Positions 36,887-48,330 of a DNA stretch of 64,000 bases are shown one piece after another. The number at the start of each line of letters is the position of its first letter. Positions within the stretch are counted from its first letter, which is position 1. The notes below the pieces were generated by a model. The model did no database searches. It saw only the letters and a list, made by a program, of their open reading frames with translations, and was not told where the DNA came from. The position numbers and the translations under genes are program-made. Location of the stretch: contig CAMQGK010000650.1 of the NCBI GenBank assembly GCA_947000775.1, positions 62,001-126,000 of the forward strand, in the 5' to 3' direction. This stretch comes from Pterois miles (taxonomy: Eukaryota > Chordata > Actinopteri > Perciformes > Scorpaenidae).

Positions 36887-39800
36887 ATGTCTCTTCTCTC
36901 AGCACTGAGCATCATCTATGGATTGATGCTTCATGTTTCATTCAGTGCACTCAACGCTCACTACTGTGTCCCACGAAAGACCGTCCCCTACCAGAGTAAG
37001 TCACACGCTCTCAGTGCTTCACTATTATGTCACTGTGCTGTAGTTGTGTTTCTTACCCCTTGGTTTGACCAGTAACTACCTGAATTTATAGCAGTTTTAG
37101 GATGTATTTGAATATTTTAACCACGATATGTGAACAAGCATTGCAACTTTTACTTAGTTTTTGTGCTGGCTGGGACAAACTTGTACAATTTCACTGAATT
37201 TGCATTTTGTTTTTGCTGCAGGAGCATTTTCCCGCAGTCACAGCAGCTAAAACATAGAAGAGTAATGCAGATGCTCTGCTTTTTTTAGATGAGTTGAAGT
37301 TGTTCAAAGAAGAGGGGATCTTCAACTACTCCACTATGCTAATGAGGGACGACCTGGGCGTGCTGCTGCTGGGGGCCAGAGAGGCCGTATACGCCCTGGA
37401 CATCAACAACATCTCCGTCAGAAAGGCTGCGGTAGGAACATGTGAAGAGATTCATTTAAAAATAATCTGTTTACAAAATGTGCAGGTCTGTTCTGATCAG
37501 CTGTGTTTGGTTTGAAGCTGTTTTAATGACATGTGTGCCTGCAGAACAGTTGCATATTAATTAGTAGGGGTGGGAATCACCAGAGGATCCACGCTGTGAT
37601 TTTAAACATTTTGCGATTTGCTGAATATTGCCATAAGATATATTGGGATTTTTTTTTGTTTGTCAAAATCAGTTTTAGCTAATAAGACACAATTTTCACT
37701 CTGTTCATCTCAGAGTTTTCATTCACATATCTAGAGGTCAGAGGTCAAGGGACCCCTTTGAAAACCAAAATTTAGCGCAAATTTGGAGCGGTATTTATTA
37801 TTCTTGCCGACAAGTTCGTATGACATGGTTGGTACCAATGGATTCCTTTCATTTTCTAGTTTAATATGATTATTCTCATTCTATCTTTAAACTGAGCCTG
37901 CTATAACCCATGAAAGGCAGAATAGCGGTGGGATTGTTAAGAGGTTTATAGTTTATATAATAAAAGATCAATACTTGATATCTGTACTATTACTGATACA
38001 CAAATACTCTCTTTAAAATGAAGTCATGCCTATTTGTGACCCCACATCACAGGTGGTAGTGGTGTGGATGTAAGTTATGAGCAGTTCAGTTTCAGATTTT
38101 TGCCTCAGCACGTCTGATATGAAGGATTTTTGAAGAATGACAAAGTGAAAGTATCCAGTATTTCACAAGAAATCAGTTTGTGACCTCTCAAACTTTTCTT
38201 TCACTAACATTTCATAATCAGTTCATGCCTCCAGCAGGTGTATTCTTTGTATATCTTTCTCTGCTCTCTTTCAGTATTTTGATAGAGTGGCTGAAGATAT
38301 GCTCACAGAGACACATTAGCTTGCATAATGAACTGCTCTCACATCAGCAGCCAGTTCAAAACTGTTGTATTTTTGGCCTGTGCACATTTGCATGAGGGAT
38401 TTGAACGAATAATGGTCTTGTTGGACTCTAGACAGTAGTCTGTTGATTCATAATTGTAGTTACACAGCTAACAGTCCCAACTGAAGAGGGACTGGCGTCC
38501 CAGCCTGCAGGTAGAGTGAACTGACTGGTGTTGACGTTAGATAAACAGTGATATATGTATGAGGGTAGACGGGCTACAGCTCCACTGCCAATGTGCTGTG
38601 GGTTGCGACATCGTTCCTGTGTGCTTTGACAAGACACTTTCCCTCTGTTGATGCAGGTGTACTGGCGAGTTACCGAGGAGAAGCAGAGGGAGTGCACGTA
38701 CAAAGGAAAACATGCTGAGGTTTGTGCAATCTTTCAAAACAGAGCTTGCTAACTTTTACTTGTGGGGGTGAAGATCCAGCCTTAAAGGATGACTGTTGAC
38801 TAGCAGTTTACTCCCTCATGCAGTTTATCTCTGTGCATTTGTAAATCATTTATATGGGAGTTTTCCTTTTCAAGTCTTTACACAGAACTCTCTTTTAAGT
38901 GCTTTGCTCACAACGTCGTACCGTCGTCCAAATAAAGGCACAAGAGGAAAATGTGTGTTCACAGCCTTGACCTTTTGGTTTCCAGCTCAACCCCAGGCAG
39001 CCAGCGCCGTCACTATTATATATGTGGCATGTTTGTGTTTTTGCGGCTGAACTAACAGAGCTGTGACCTTGGCGTTCTCTCTGCTGGATCTTGTTGCAGG
39101 TGGAATGCCGTAACTACATTCGAACGCTGCACAGAGTGAACGACACAACAATGTATGTGTGTGGCACAAATGCTTTTAGCCCCACCTGTGATTATATGGT
39201 AAGTAAACTGCAGAATATGGAGTTACTTTAGAGGGTTTTTGTAAATTGTTTTTTGGTAGGCATGACCCTTGAATGGTTTGCGTCATTCAAATCATTTGCT
39301 AACCGTTTACTTTGATTTTAAACCTGTCATTGGTGTCAGTGCTCCCACTTAAAGGGACAGTTTGGGTGTTTCAAAGTGGGGTTGTATGAGGTACGTGTCA
39401 ATAGTGTATTACCAACAGTAGATGGTGGTCAGCAGACCAAACAAACAAACAGACAGGAGTTACCGCACGGGAGCAATGTACTGCTGTGGACGGGAGCAGC
39501 AAAACATATTTTAGACACCTTAAAAAGGCCCACAAAAACAAATCAAAATCAGTTTAAGTGTACACGATATCTACAATATCCCTGCTTTACCTTGTCATCA
39601 GACGGCCCTTTCCAACGAGGAAGTGAAGCTGTTATCTATGCTCAAAGCCACCAGACTCGTTGCTGGTCTGCCCTGTGTGACTTTGGTGAATCCGAATTAA
39701 CCCTTTAAAACACCAAAGTTAGACAATAACACAAATAAACTAACCGCTTGAGGGGAATAGTAAATATATAATAATATAAACATATTAGAGCTGTCAAAGT

Positions 39801-42800
39801 TAACGCGATAATAATGCGCAAATTCATTTTAATGCTGCTAATTTCTTTAACGCATTCACACAACTTGCAATCTTTAGGTTGTAGTGGGCTAGAATGAAGA
39901 TACTGGCATTATATTAAACTAGAAAGCCTCAGAAATTTATTGGTACCAATCATGACATACTGGGGGCGGCAGTAGCTCAGTCTGTAGGGAGTTGGCTTGG
40001 GAACCGGAGGGTCACTGGTTCAAGTCCCGACATGGACCAAAAACTGAGTGTGAACTGGTAGCTGGAGAGGTGCCAGTTTACCTCTTGGGCACTGCCGAGG
40101 TGCCTCTGAGCAAGGCACCAAACCCCCAACTGCTCGGGGCGCTTGTCTGGAGCAGCCCCCTCACTCTGACATCTCTCCATTACTGCATGTGTGTGTGTGT
40201 TTGTGTGCATGTACCATGTATAAGTTAAACAGAGTGTAAATTGAATTTCCCCACTGTGGGACTAATAAAGGTTGATCGTCTTCTTCTTCTTCTTCTAGCT
40301 TGTCAGATAGGAGGTTAATTAACACTCCAAACTAACACCAACCAAATTTTGGTGAGGAAAAACTGTCATGGCCATTTTCTCTGACCTCCAGATATGTGAA
40401 TGAAAATGGGTTCTATGGATACCGCCGAGCCTCCCCCTTACAGACATGCCCACTTTATGATAATGATTATATAATTAATTATGGTAACATGCAGCAAAGG
40501 GCTCTGGGCAGGATTTGAACCCAGGCTGTTGTAGCCTTTGGCACATGGGACCTACTCTACCAACTGAGCTAAACAGCGCCCTGATTTGAGCATATATTTT
40601 ATACTGAATGCTGTACCTGTGAGGGTTTCTGGACAATATTTATCATTGTTTTGTGTTAACTAATAATAAATATATATGTATTTGCATAAAGCAGCAGTCT
40701 ACTCCCATGTTGAGAGTATTAACTACTTGACAAATCTCTCTTTAAGGTGCATTCTGAATAATAATAGATAAAAAATGTGTGATTAATAGTGATTAACTAT
40801 TTGAATCCATTGACAGCCCTAAAGTATACACAGTCTGTAGTTAATGGGCTAAAATATGCAAATAACTGGTAAAGTTTTACAATCTCAGTCCTGTGTCTGA
40901 ATAAAATGGCACCATTTTCTATTTTTCACCTCTCTCAACAAGTTTTTCTTTCCTCTCTCTCTCTCCTGCTTTGTTTCCGCCAGACGTTTGTTAATGGACA
41001 GCTGAGGCTGGAGGGAAAGCAGGAGGAGGGAAAGGGGAAGTGTCCTTTTGATCCCTTCCAGAGATACTCCTCCCTCATGGTTGGTGAGTGTCAGGTTTTC
41101 TGCCAGCAGGCACAAAGCAGCACAGAATACTGCTGAACATTCAAAGTGCATCAAAAGAAAAGATTAGCAGTGGTGATAATAACCATGTTCCACTACAGCC
41201 ACACAAGACCTGAGCTCCATTACAAATGGCCTTCTCACTGTGCTACCTGCTCACTCAACACATGCACTAGTCAGTCAGGAAAATCCAGTTGGCTTCATTA
41301 GTCGCCATATAAATGAGATCTTGTTTCAACTCAATATGAATGATGTAGTTCCAGGAGTTTTGCCTCTCACCTCTTGTTCCTGTCCAGCAGGAAATGACCT
41401 GTATTCTGCTACTTCCATCAACTTCTTGGGCTCTGAGCCGGTGGTCCTGCGCAGCTCAGACTTGGCTCTCCGCACCGAGTTTAAGAGCTCCTGGCTCAGC
41501 GGTGAGTCCCTCCTCTGCAAAAACTGGACATTTCATATAATGGTGTGCATAGTTTAGAGGGAAGCGACTGCAGCAGCAATCACACTACTTAGTATATTCA
41601 GATGCACATTTAATATAACCACGAAAAAGTTTTTTAGATTTCTCTGCACCTGTCCTAAGCACATTAGGTGTTTTTTGGTTTTCAGTTTTACAGAATAACT
41701 CACACAGTAGGAAATAGATGATAAACAGAAAAAACTAAAATTTTAAAAAGGGCGGTTCAGGTTGCATCCGAATTCACCATCGACAATCATGAATGCGTTG
41801 TTTCCAAAAATAATGACAATGACAGCAGGTCTGTAAATTACATATGAGGAGATGTAACGCTTAGATTCAGCGTAGTCCAGGAAGGGACGCCACATTTTCT
41901 CGACTTTGTGTGCAGGGCAGAGTGGTGTATGACATCTCTCAACCATAAAACACAACTGGGAGGTCATGGGTTTTTCCAGTTTACGAGACCCAGTCTGAAC
42001 ACTAACAATACAAAGGTCACAATCTTATAATTAGCTCCTCTAAAAGGACGACCCTCTCCTGGGACACCAAATGTTGCAATCAAAGGATCAGGTTCTTAAT
42101 TTAATTTTTTTTTTTTTTTTTTTTTGTGATTTCAGAGCCAAATTTTGTCTACATGGACTTTGTGGGTGAGAGTGTTGACAGTCCTGATGATGATGATGAT
42201 AAGGTGTACATGTTCTTCAGTGAGAACGCCATGGAGTACGACTTCTACAGCAAAGTTGCAGTGTCTCGAGTGGCCCGTGTCTGCAAGGTATAGTTAAATA
42301 AGCACAGAATAAAAACTCGTTTTCATTTTCAGAGACATTAAGAGAGAGAGAGTAGGTTAAATAACATTACTGTCTGACACTGGTCTGGTTGTTGTAGTTA
42401 AGAGGAATATCTGCACATGACCTAGAGCCTCGGTCTCTGTGTTTAGGGGGATATGGGCGGCCAGCGGACACTGCAGAGGAAATGGACGTCGTTCCTGAAA
42501 GCTCGTCTGGATTGTTCCCTCCCTGAACCCAGCCTGCCCCCCATTGTCCAGGATGTCTTCCTGCTGAAGGACGAGGACTGGAGGAAGAACGTCTTCTACG
42601 CTGTCTTCACTCCGCAGTCGTAAGTGCTTACAGTCAAATCCTGTCGTTTTATGGCAAGTTAGGAAGTCCACAGAGCGTTCAATGAAGCATGAAAACGGTG
42701 TCTGTAGTCACACAACTATTGGTCAAAAAACATAACAAAAACGTTAAAGTTTTGTTTTATTTATAGCAGTTAATATTTTTTTAAATTATGATTTTTATTG

Positions 42801-45800
42801 TTTCCTTCAGACATCCAACGAATTTTACAGATGGATAAATAAAAAGAAATAAACAAATAAATTAATTAATAAAAAAATAATTCTATCTATCTATTTATCT
42901 ATCTATATATACATATATAATTAATAAAAAATACTGATGAATATACATGAAAAAATAATCTAAATAAATAAATAAAAACTACATATATTATATTATATTA
43001 TATTATATTATAGTGGTGAGGGGTATACAGGGTATACCTACCTCTTTTTTTGGCACCTCCCACCCACCATCACCCAATAAGCCATTGTTTTAAGTTGGTT
43101 GCTTGATTGAATTTGTTTGATTTGGTGATTCCAGGAGCTTGTCCCAGGTATCTGCAGTGTGTGCATACAGCGTGTCTGCCATTCGAGATATTTTCAACGA
43201 GGGCAAGTTTAAGACGCCTGTCGCTGTAGAGACGTCTCATGTCAAGTGGGTGATGTACACCGGAGAGGTGCCGGTCCCCAGACCAGGAGCGGTGAGTCTA
43301 AAGTTATTGCTGCCAGAAGTGATTCTGGATATTAAAGCTTTCAAGATAAGAATCTGAAAAACACACAATTCTGAAATGAAGTTTTGTGTTTCAGTGCATC
43401 AATAGTGTGGCACGTAAACTGGGGATGAATCGCTCCCTGGACCTTCCTGACAAAACCCTCCAGTTCATCAGGGACCGCCCCCTTATGGACGAGGCTGTTC
43501 GCCCTCTGACAGGAGGGCCGCTGCTGGTCCAGAAGGGAGCTCTGCTGACTCGGATTGTAGTGGACAGTGTGTTGGCGCTGGATGGACAGAGATACGCCGT
43601 CATGTTCATCGGCACTGGTAAACTATGGGATATCTGTTAGAAAAACAGATGCAGGTTTACGAAGATTAAAGAAGACTGAACTGATGTTGGGACTATTATA
43701 AGCTTTGTTAGCTTAGTTTTCAGTCTGAATATTCTGGTTGATTAACCTTAAAGCCCCTGAAAACTTGGTTTTAAATCTTAAGTATTTCTTCATAATGTAA
43801 AATGTTCAATTTAAATTTAAAATAGTTATTATTTATATTAACATTCCTAGCAAGCGCAGTAGATGTCCTTAAATGCCACCTCCCAGTCCTCGCTCCAGCC
43901 TCGGTCTGAGGAAGGAAATAACTCTGGACTCTCCCATTAGTGCATTTTACAAGTGTTAGGACCTAATGATTTAAATAAGGTCTATTCAAGTGTTTATACT
44001 GGGAAGCTGATTCACCTCATAAAAAGTACCACCGTTTGGCCACTATGAAAATTTGCTTCACAGTCCGGCGCTCTTCCTAAATGCTCGTAACAACTGTCAG
44101 GTCGAGGGCAACAACACAAAATACAGAAAATTTTGTTTTCACATCGGAGCCCATTGGTTATAGTAAGAATCAGACTGAGAAAATATGTTTTCAGGATCTT
44201 TATTGGTAAACTTTTAAAGCCACCGTTCCCCTTTAAGACATGCATTCAATAACAGTAATGACAGTTAATATGTATTCGTGTAATGTGCTTATTATATGGG
44301 TTTTAGATGGTCCTTCTTTTGTCTCCTGATAGAAAACGGTTACATTCAGAAAGCTGTCAACTACGCAGGAGAGATGTTCATCATTGAGGAAATTCAACTG
44401 TATGAAAACCCTGTGCCTGTTAGCATCCTGCGGCTCTCATCTAGCAAGGTAACTCATTACAGGTTCACCACAGTGGCAGTATGGTTTTATAGCTCATCAT
44501 CATAAAAGGTTATAGAAATTTACTGATGTTTTTCTTGGCAAATATTGCACAACAAGCCTCAGTCTGAATTTATATCTCAGTTTAAATATGTTGCCACTAT
44601 ATTGCTTCTAACAGGCAGTAGAGAGGCTTCAGGGGTGATAAAGATGAGATAATTTTGGTTTGTTAATGAGTGTGCGTTTGTGCAAACACAGGGCCAACTG
44701 TATGCAGGCTCAGAGTTTGGTGCCATCCAGATGCCGGTCAGTAACTGCAGCCGCTACGAGGCTTGTGTGGACTGCATCCTGGCCAGAGATCCGTACTGTG
44801 CCTGGGATTTCACTAGCAAGAAATGCTCCTCGGTCTCCAGCTTATCATCCTCAAGCACTGCAACACAGAGTCTGACGGAGGGAGACGTCTCACAGTGTCC
44901 CCAGCCAGGTACATTTACAGCACCTTGTTTGCATGCATCCCAGCAGCCTTATTCATTAGTATGCAGAGAGATCAAACACAGGTTAAGACAGAGGTAAGAC
45001 GCTACCCCCGTTATTCCCATTCTGACTACTATATGGAGCCAATTTTCATGTCAGCTCTTTTCTTGGATGGTAGCGGCCTTTCTAATCTTCGAATAGCGTC
45101 AAAATCATTTTACTGGTTGGAGGAAATCAAAAGAAGTGATTTTGAGATAATTTGATGTAATATTTTGATGAGGGCTGTTAATGTGATAATAACGCCACTA
45201 ACTTCTTTAATGCATTAATGGGCTCATGTGAATCTTGAACACATAATGAATCCATCAGTACCAACCATGTGATACTGGCTTGTTACGAAGGAGGTAAAAT
45301 AACACTGTAAATTTTGGCGAGGAAAAACTGGCATGGCCATTTTCAAAGGGGTCTCTTGACCTCTGACCTCAAGATATATGATTGAAAATTGATCCTATGG
45401 GTACCCAGGAGTCTCCTCTTTACAGATATGCCCACTTTATGATAATCACATGCAGTTTTTTGAATGCAGCATACATGTTATATGTATAATATTAAATTAC
45501 CCCGATATTTACCACAAAATGTATCGAAAGTTACTTTATTATAAACATTATTTAATGATTACTGTATATTCTGCTATTTCTGAATTTCTGGTAATTTATT
45601 TAATAGAAAGGTAATTGATATGCTTTAGTCCCATGTATGCTGATAAATAGATAATAATTAGTAAATAACTTATTTGAGATTTCTTTAAAAAACTCCCTGA
45701 ATCATGACATTAACTAGCAGGTTACATATAGTCAGTAAGTCACAATGGTGAGATTTGTGTCTGATCAGAAGGGTCTTCTATTAGTTTTGGTTTTCAAGCC

Positions 45801-46679
45801 CCTTAAGCCGTATAAGCCCCTTAAGAACGAGTCTGTTCGCACTAGTGGTTCTTGCATGAGGCCTGTTGTTCTTTCGGGGGTCGTCTTACCCCAGTTTACC
45901 TTTATGTGTGTGTTTTCAGACCCAGTAGCACCTGTGGACTTTCCCCTAGTGCCAGAGAACAACATCCAGCTGCCTTGCCAGCTCCACTCCAACTTGGCGC
46001 AGGTCCTGTGGCGATTCTCCGACCAAACCCTTCACTCCAACAACAAATACTACATCTACAGCGGGGGCCTCCTCATCCTGGGCGCCTCTGAATCGGACGC
46101 TGGCCTGTACACGTGTGGCTCAGTAGAGCTGATCAACGGCAGAACGTACAACCGCACTGTGGCGGTTTATCGATTACAGCTCTACTCTGGCCCGGGAGTC
46201 GGGGGCAGCACTACTCCTGGCAACGAAGTGACAAATTCCTCAAACTCGAGTCACAGTGTGACAACAGCTGCACCGGGGGGTTGCCGCTGGACAACGAGGA
46301 CCCGTTGTCCCCCGAGAACCAAAGTGACACCAGCAGGGTGACTCATTTAGAGGTGGCCGTGGCTCTGCTGGCCCTGCTGTGTCTCACCCTGATGGGGGTC
46401 ATATTTTGGATCTGGACTCAAAGACGTTTGGGATGCTTCAAGTTTGCAAAGCGCACCAGTGAAAACGAGGGGAAACGGCAGTCAGCTGAATACATGCACA
46501 TCCAGAACAGAACTTCAGAGATAAAGCTCCTGCGACCCGAGTCGGGAAGACCTCATGTTGCCAATAATAATCACTCCGCTGTTGACTTCAAAGGGAACGG
46601 CGAGCACCACTTCACACCTATGGCCAACATTTCAAGTCTGGATGGTCTTGGATACATAAATGATGAGTCAGAGATTTGA
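36887..46679 (+). CDS. sema4e: Class 4 semaphorin (sema4e-like), 13 coding exons; frameshifted in last exon as sequenced
   Basis: Coding exons: 36887-36995, 37289-37431, 38657-38719, 39100-39198, 40984-41083, 41391-41501, 42136-42287, 42447-42619, 43135-43291, 43395-43617, 44333-44448, 44692-44908 and 45920-46679; all GT-AG and in phase. Residues 1 to about 24 are a signal peptide. The Sema domain runs from about 40 to 498 (YVCGTNAF, GKCPFDP, NFLGSEP, FYAVFTPQS, LPDKTLQF). The PSI domain is about 499-550 (RDPYCAW) and the Ig domain about 560-645 (Cys574, Cys620). The intended protein then has a membrane helix (699-720) and an 87-residue tail ending ESEI. As given, a G6 run at 46275-46280 shifts the frame to a stop at 46341 (694 residues, no membrane helix). 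Reading the tail frame needs one more G, as in the copies at 54491 and 62666. Domain order is diagnostic of vertebrate class 4; the choice of 4E over other class 4 members is inference. Confidence 0.85.
37690..37880. mobile_element. MITE fragment (TAGGGCTGTCAA family)
   Basis: Contains CATATCTAGAGGTCAGAGGTC, AAGGGACCCCTTTGAAA, ACATGGTTGGTACCAATGGA. Within semaphorin intron 3. Confidence 0.5.
39355..39710. mobile_element. Copy of the 7303-7655 element family
   Basis: It has GGACAGTTTGGGTGTTTC, GTGGGGTTGTATGAGG, AGACAGGAGTTACCG, AGCAATGTACTGCTG and, at the far end, AAAGCCACCAGACTCG. It lies in a semaphorin intron; the left arm matches the foldback element. Confidence 0.55.
39964..40300 (+). 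mobile_element. tRNA-derived SINE (GGGCGGCAGTAGCTCAG family), copy 2
   Basis: Same head, body and tail as the SINE at 21352-21645, with the box B-like segment GGTTCAAGTCCCG and a longer (GT)n stretch. The end CCCCACTGTGGGACTAATAAAGG is followed by (CTT)n. Confidence 0.82.
40486..40583 (-). mobile_element. tRNA-like SINE head, minus strand
   Basis: On the minus strand it begins GGGCGCTGTTTAGCTCAGTTGGTAGAG (box A) and has CTGGGTTCAAATCCTG (box B) and CCCTTTGCTGCATG. It has lost a tRNA fold at the acceptor end and lacks a CCA-compatible stem, so it is a SINE head and not a tRNA gene. Confidence 0.65.
42101..42126 (+). repeat. Poly-T tract just upstream of a semaphorin splice acceptor
   Basis: About 25 T residues end ten bases before the CAG acceptor at 42135, serving as an exceptionally long pyrimidine tract for the exon 42136-42287. 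Confidence 0.7.
42870..43015. repeat. AT-rich simple-sequence cluster
   Basis: Successive short runs of AAAT/AATT, ATCT and TATTA units in the intron before exon 43135. Confidence 0.75.
45170..45480. mobile_element. MITE fragment (TAGGGCTGTCAA family)
   Basis: It begins GGGCTGTTAATGTGATAATAA and includes CATGGCCATTTTCAAAGGGG, TCTTGACCTCTGACCTC and ACATGCAGTTTTTTG. It lies in the last semaphorin intron, about 440 bases before the exon in which the array breakpoint falls. Confidence 0.55.
45920..46679 (+). other. Authentic terminal exon of the semaphorin (Ig, membrane helix, tail)
   Basis: The acceptor TTTTCAG at 45919 follows phase 1 from exon 44692-44908 and opens DPVAPVDFPLV. The first Ig cysteine (LPC) lies just before the array breakpoint at about 45981. 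The frame holds to about 46280, where the G run is one base shorter than in the two downstream copies. Thereafter the reading frame for membrane helix and tail is offset and continues to TGA at 46677-46679. Confidence 0.85.
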
Positions 46680-47436
46680 CTCTGCTGCAGTATAGATTTC
46701 AGACAGCACACTGATTATCTTCCTATAGGCGTGCTGCTACAAGTTTTCACATTATAAACTCTTTTGACTGGTCTCCTCACCAATTTCCTCCACTGTCTAC
46801 CATTTCCATACGCTGACGGGGCAGCTGATGTTCACTGAAGAGACTTTTCAGCATTTCTGGAGAAATTTTCTCTCCAGAAAACAGTGGAAAATTATTTTTT
46901 TAATATATATATATATATATGTGTATTTTTTTGTATAATGATGAATTGTGAATACACACAGTGTAATATATTTTGTATAGGCAAGAGCTTTTTCAACTAT
47001 TTATTTGTTGCCATGAAGTTTTTATTTCAGCGATCATAATACGTGTGTGATGTAAATAGGGTCAGCAATGAACAAGTAGCAAAACACTTTGACCTCTATA
47101 ATTTCCAGGCAGGTTTCATTTTATGGGTTGTTTATTCAAGATAACATTCATCAGTCAGAGAGCCGGCTGTGTTAATGATTGATCAATAGCCTGTACTAGT
47201 TATTTCTGGGTTGCTGTTAAATAATAGACTATAGATTTACTTCTCCATTTAAAGGGTACCTTTGGTATTTTTAAACCTGGGGCCTCATTACAGAAACTTC
47301 CTAAGTCTGATCTATCTTATCTCACTTTAGTATGGCATTTAGGATATTCGGTATGACAGAAACATGTTTCCTAAATGCATTTAGGGAAAAAAAAAATCAC
47401 ATCATAGGAGAGGAATTCAGCTATTACAGAACCTTC

Positions 47437-48022
47437 CTAACTTATATGGACGCATTTCCCTAAGGAAGTAAGGACAGCATGGATATTGGTCCTCTTGTTG
47501 TCCAGCCTGTATTCCAACCAGCTGTTGACCACAGCCATGTCAAAAGCATGTGTGATCACTCTCAGGGTCCACTTTTTTGACCTAATTTCTGTACGGTACA
47601 GACTGACAAGTTGATCAAGCAGGTCAACGTCGCCCATTACTTCATTGTATAGCTTCACCACCTCTGGATGCACCACCATCAAAATTTGGACCTTCTTTTT
47701 GTCCCACCGCTGTAGTCGTCCATTCTGCCAACACCAACAAAGTTGGAGGCCATGACAACTGGTCTGTTGTCATACAATTTGACCATTGCTACCTGACCAC
47801 CTCATCACAGCTTCCTCGTGGCTTTTTGGCCATCTCCTTGTCAGACTGTAGACAAGGCCTGGCAAAGCGAGAGACCCTTGCTGTCCCAGTGGACTGTTTG
47901 AAGTATTCATAGGGTCTCATGGGATGTCTCTCCTGAATTGGAGGATCTTCAAAGGAAGTGTCTATAATTGTAGTGAATAGCCTGTGACACCACTTGATTT
48001 CTTTGTAATGTACAAATAACAC
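47437..48022 (-). pseudogene. piggyBac-like transposase remnant (unit A)
   Basis: Minus-strand pieces resemble the C-terminal part of piggyBac/PGBD transposases (DDE_Tnp_1_7): KKPRGSCDE, then YNEVMGDVDLLDQLVSLYRT with the Asp-rich motif, RSKKW and FDMAVVNSWLEYR. Frames are broken. One shift lies near 47685, and about 13 bases present in unit B (CGGCTTACAACTT region) are missing near 47799. No complete transposase or clear terminal repeats were seen, so it is a dead fragment. Confidence 0.7.
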
Positions 48023-48059
48023 TATAGAGAAATAAAAATTAAAATGATTGCACTGTAGT

Positions 48060-48330
48060 GTAGAGAGTTATTTTAACGACGAAATTTGGAGTAAAATTAG
48101 CTCTATAAATTGTAATCATATTACTCTGAACAGTGTGAACAAACCTCAGTGTTAAATATTGTTACACATTTCGCTGTTAATTTTGACACTGAATTGAGTA
48201 GAATTAACTCTGAAAAGTTAACACTGGCAATAGAGTAAATTTTACTCTAATTTTGAGTGGGACCAAATATTATCTGAAAGAGAGTTAAATTTAACTCTAT
48301 AAGAGTTGAATTAACACATTAACACTGCAT
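48060..48330. repeat. AT-rich MITE-like block with GAGTAAA/ACTCT motifs (unit A)
   Basis: Many alternating ACTCT and AGAGTT/GAGTAAA motifs (for example AGAGTTAAATTTAACTCT at 48282-48299, a near-palindrome). It is repeated in unit B at about 56291-56560. It looks like a non-autonomous DNA element, but the family was not identified. Confidence 0.4.

Larger units (their letters stand above)
39785..40823. mobile_element. MITE with two nested SINE insertions
   Basis: The outer ends TAGAGCTGTCAAAGTTAACG and ATTGACAGCCCTA delimit one copy of the TAGGGCTGTCAA family. It is interrupted by a SINE at 39964-40300 and by a different tRNA-derived segment at about 40486-40583. Confidence 0.7.

Noticed and set aside
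40486..40583. Possible functional tRNA gene
   Set aside because: Box A and box B are present, but the spacing and lack of a proper acceptor stem, together with the CCCTTTGCTGCATG body, mark it as a SINE head.
45745..46341. Upstream in-frame extension of the semaphorin last exon to 45745
   Set aside because: A clear TTTTCAG acceptor at 45919 joins in phase with the previous exon; the extension is intron.
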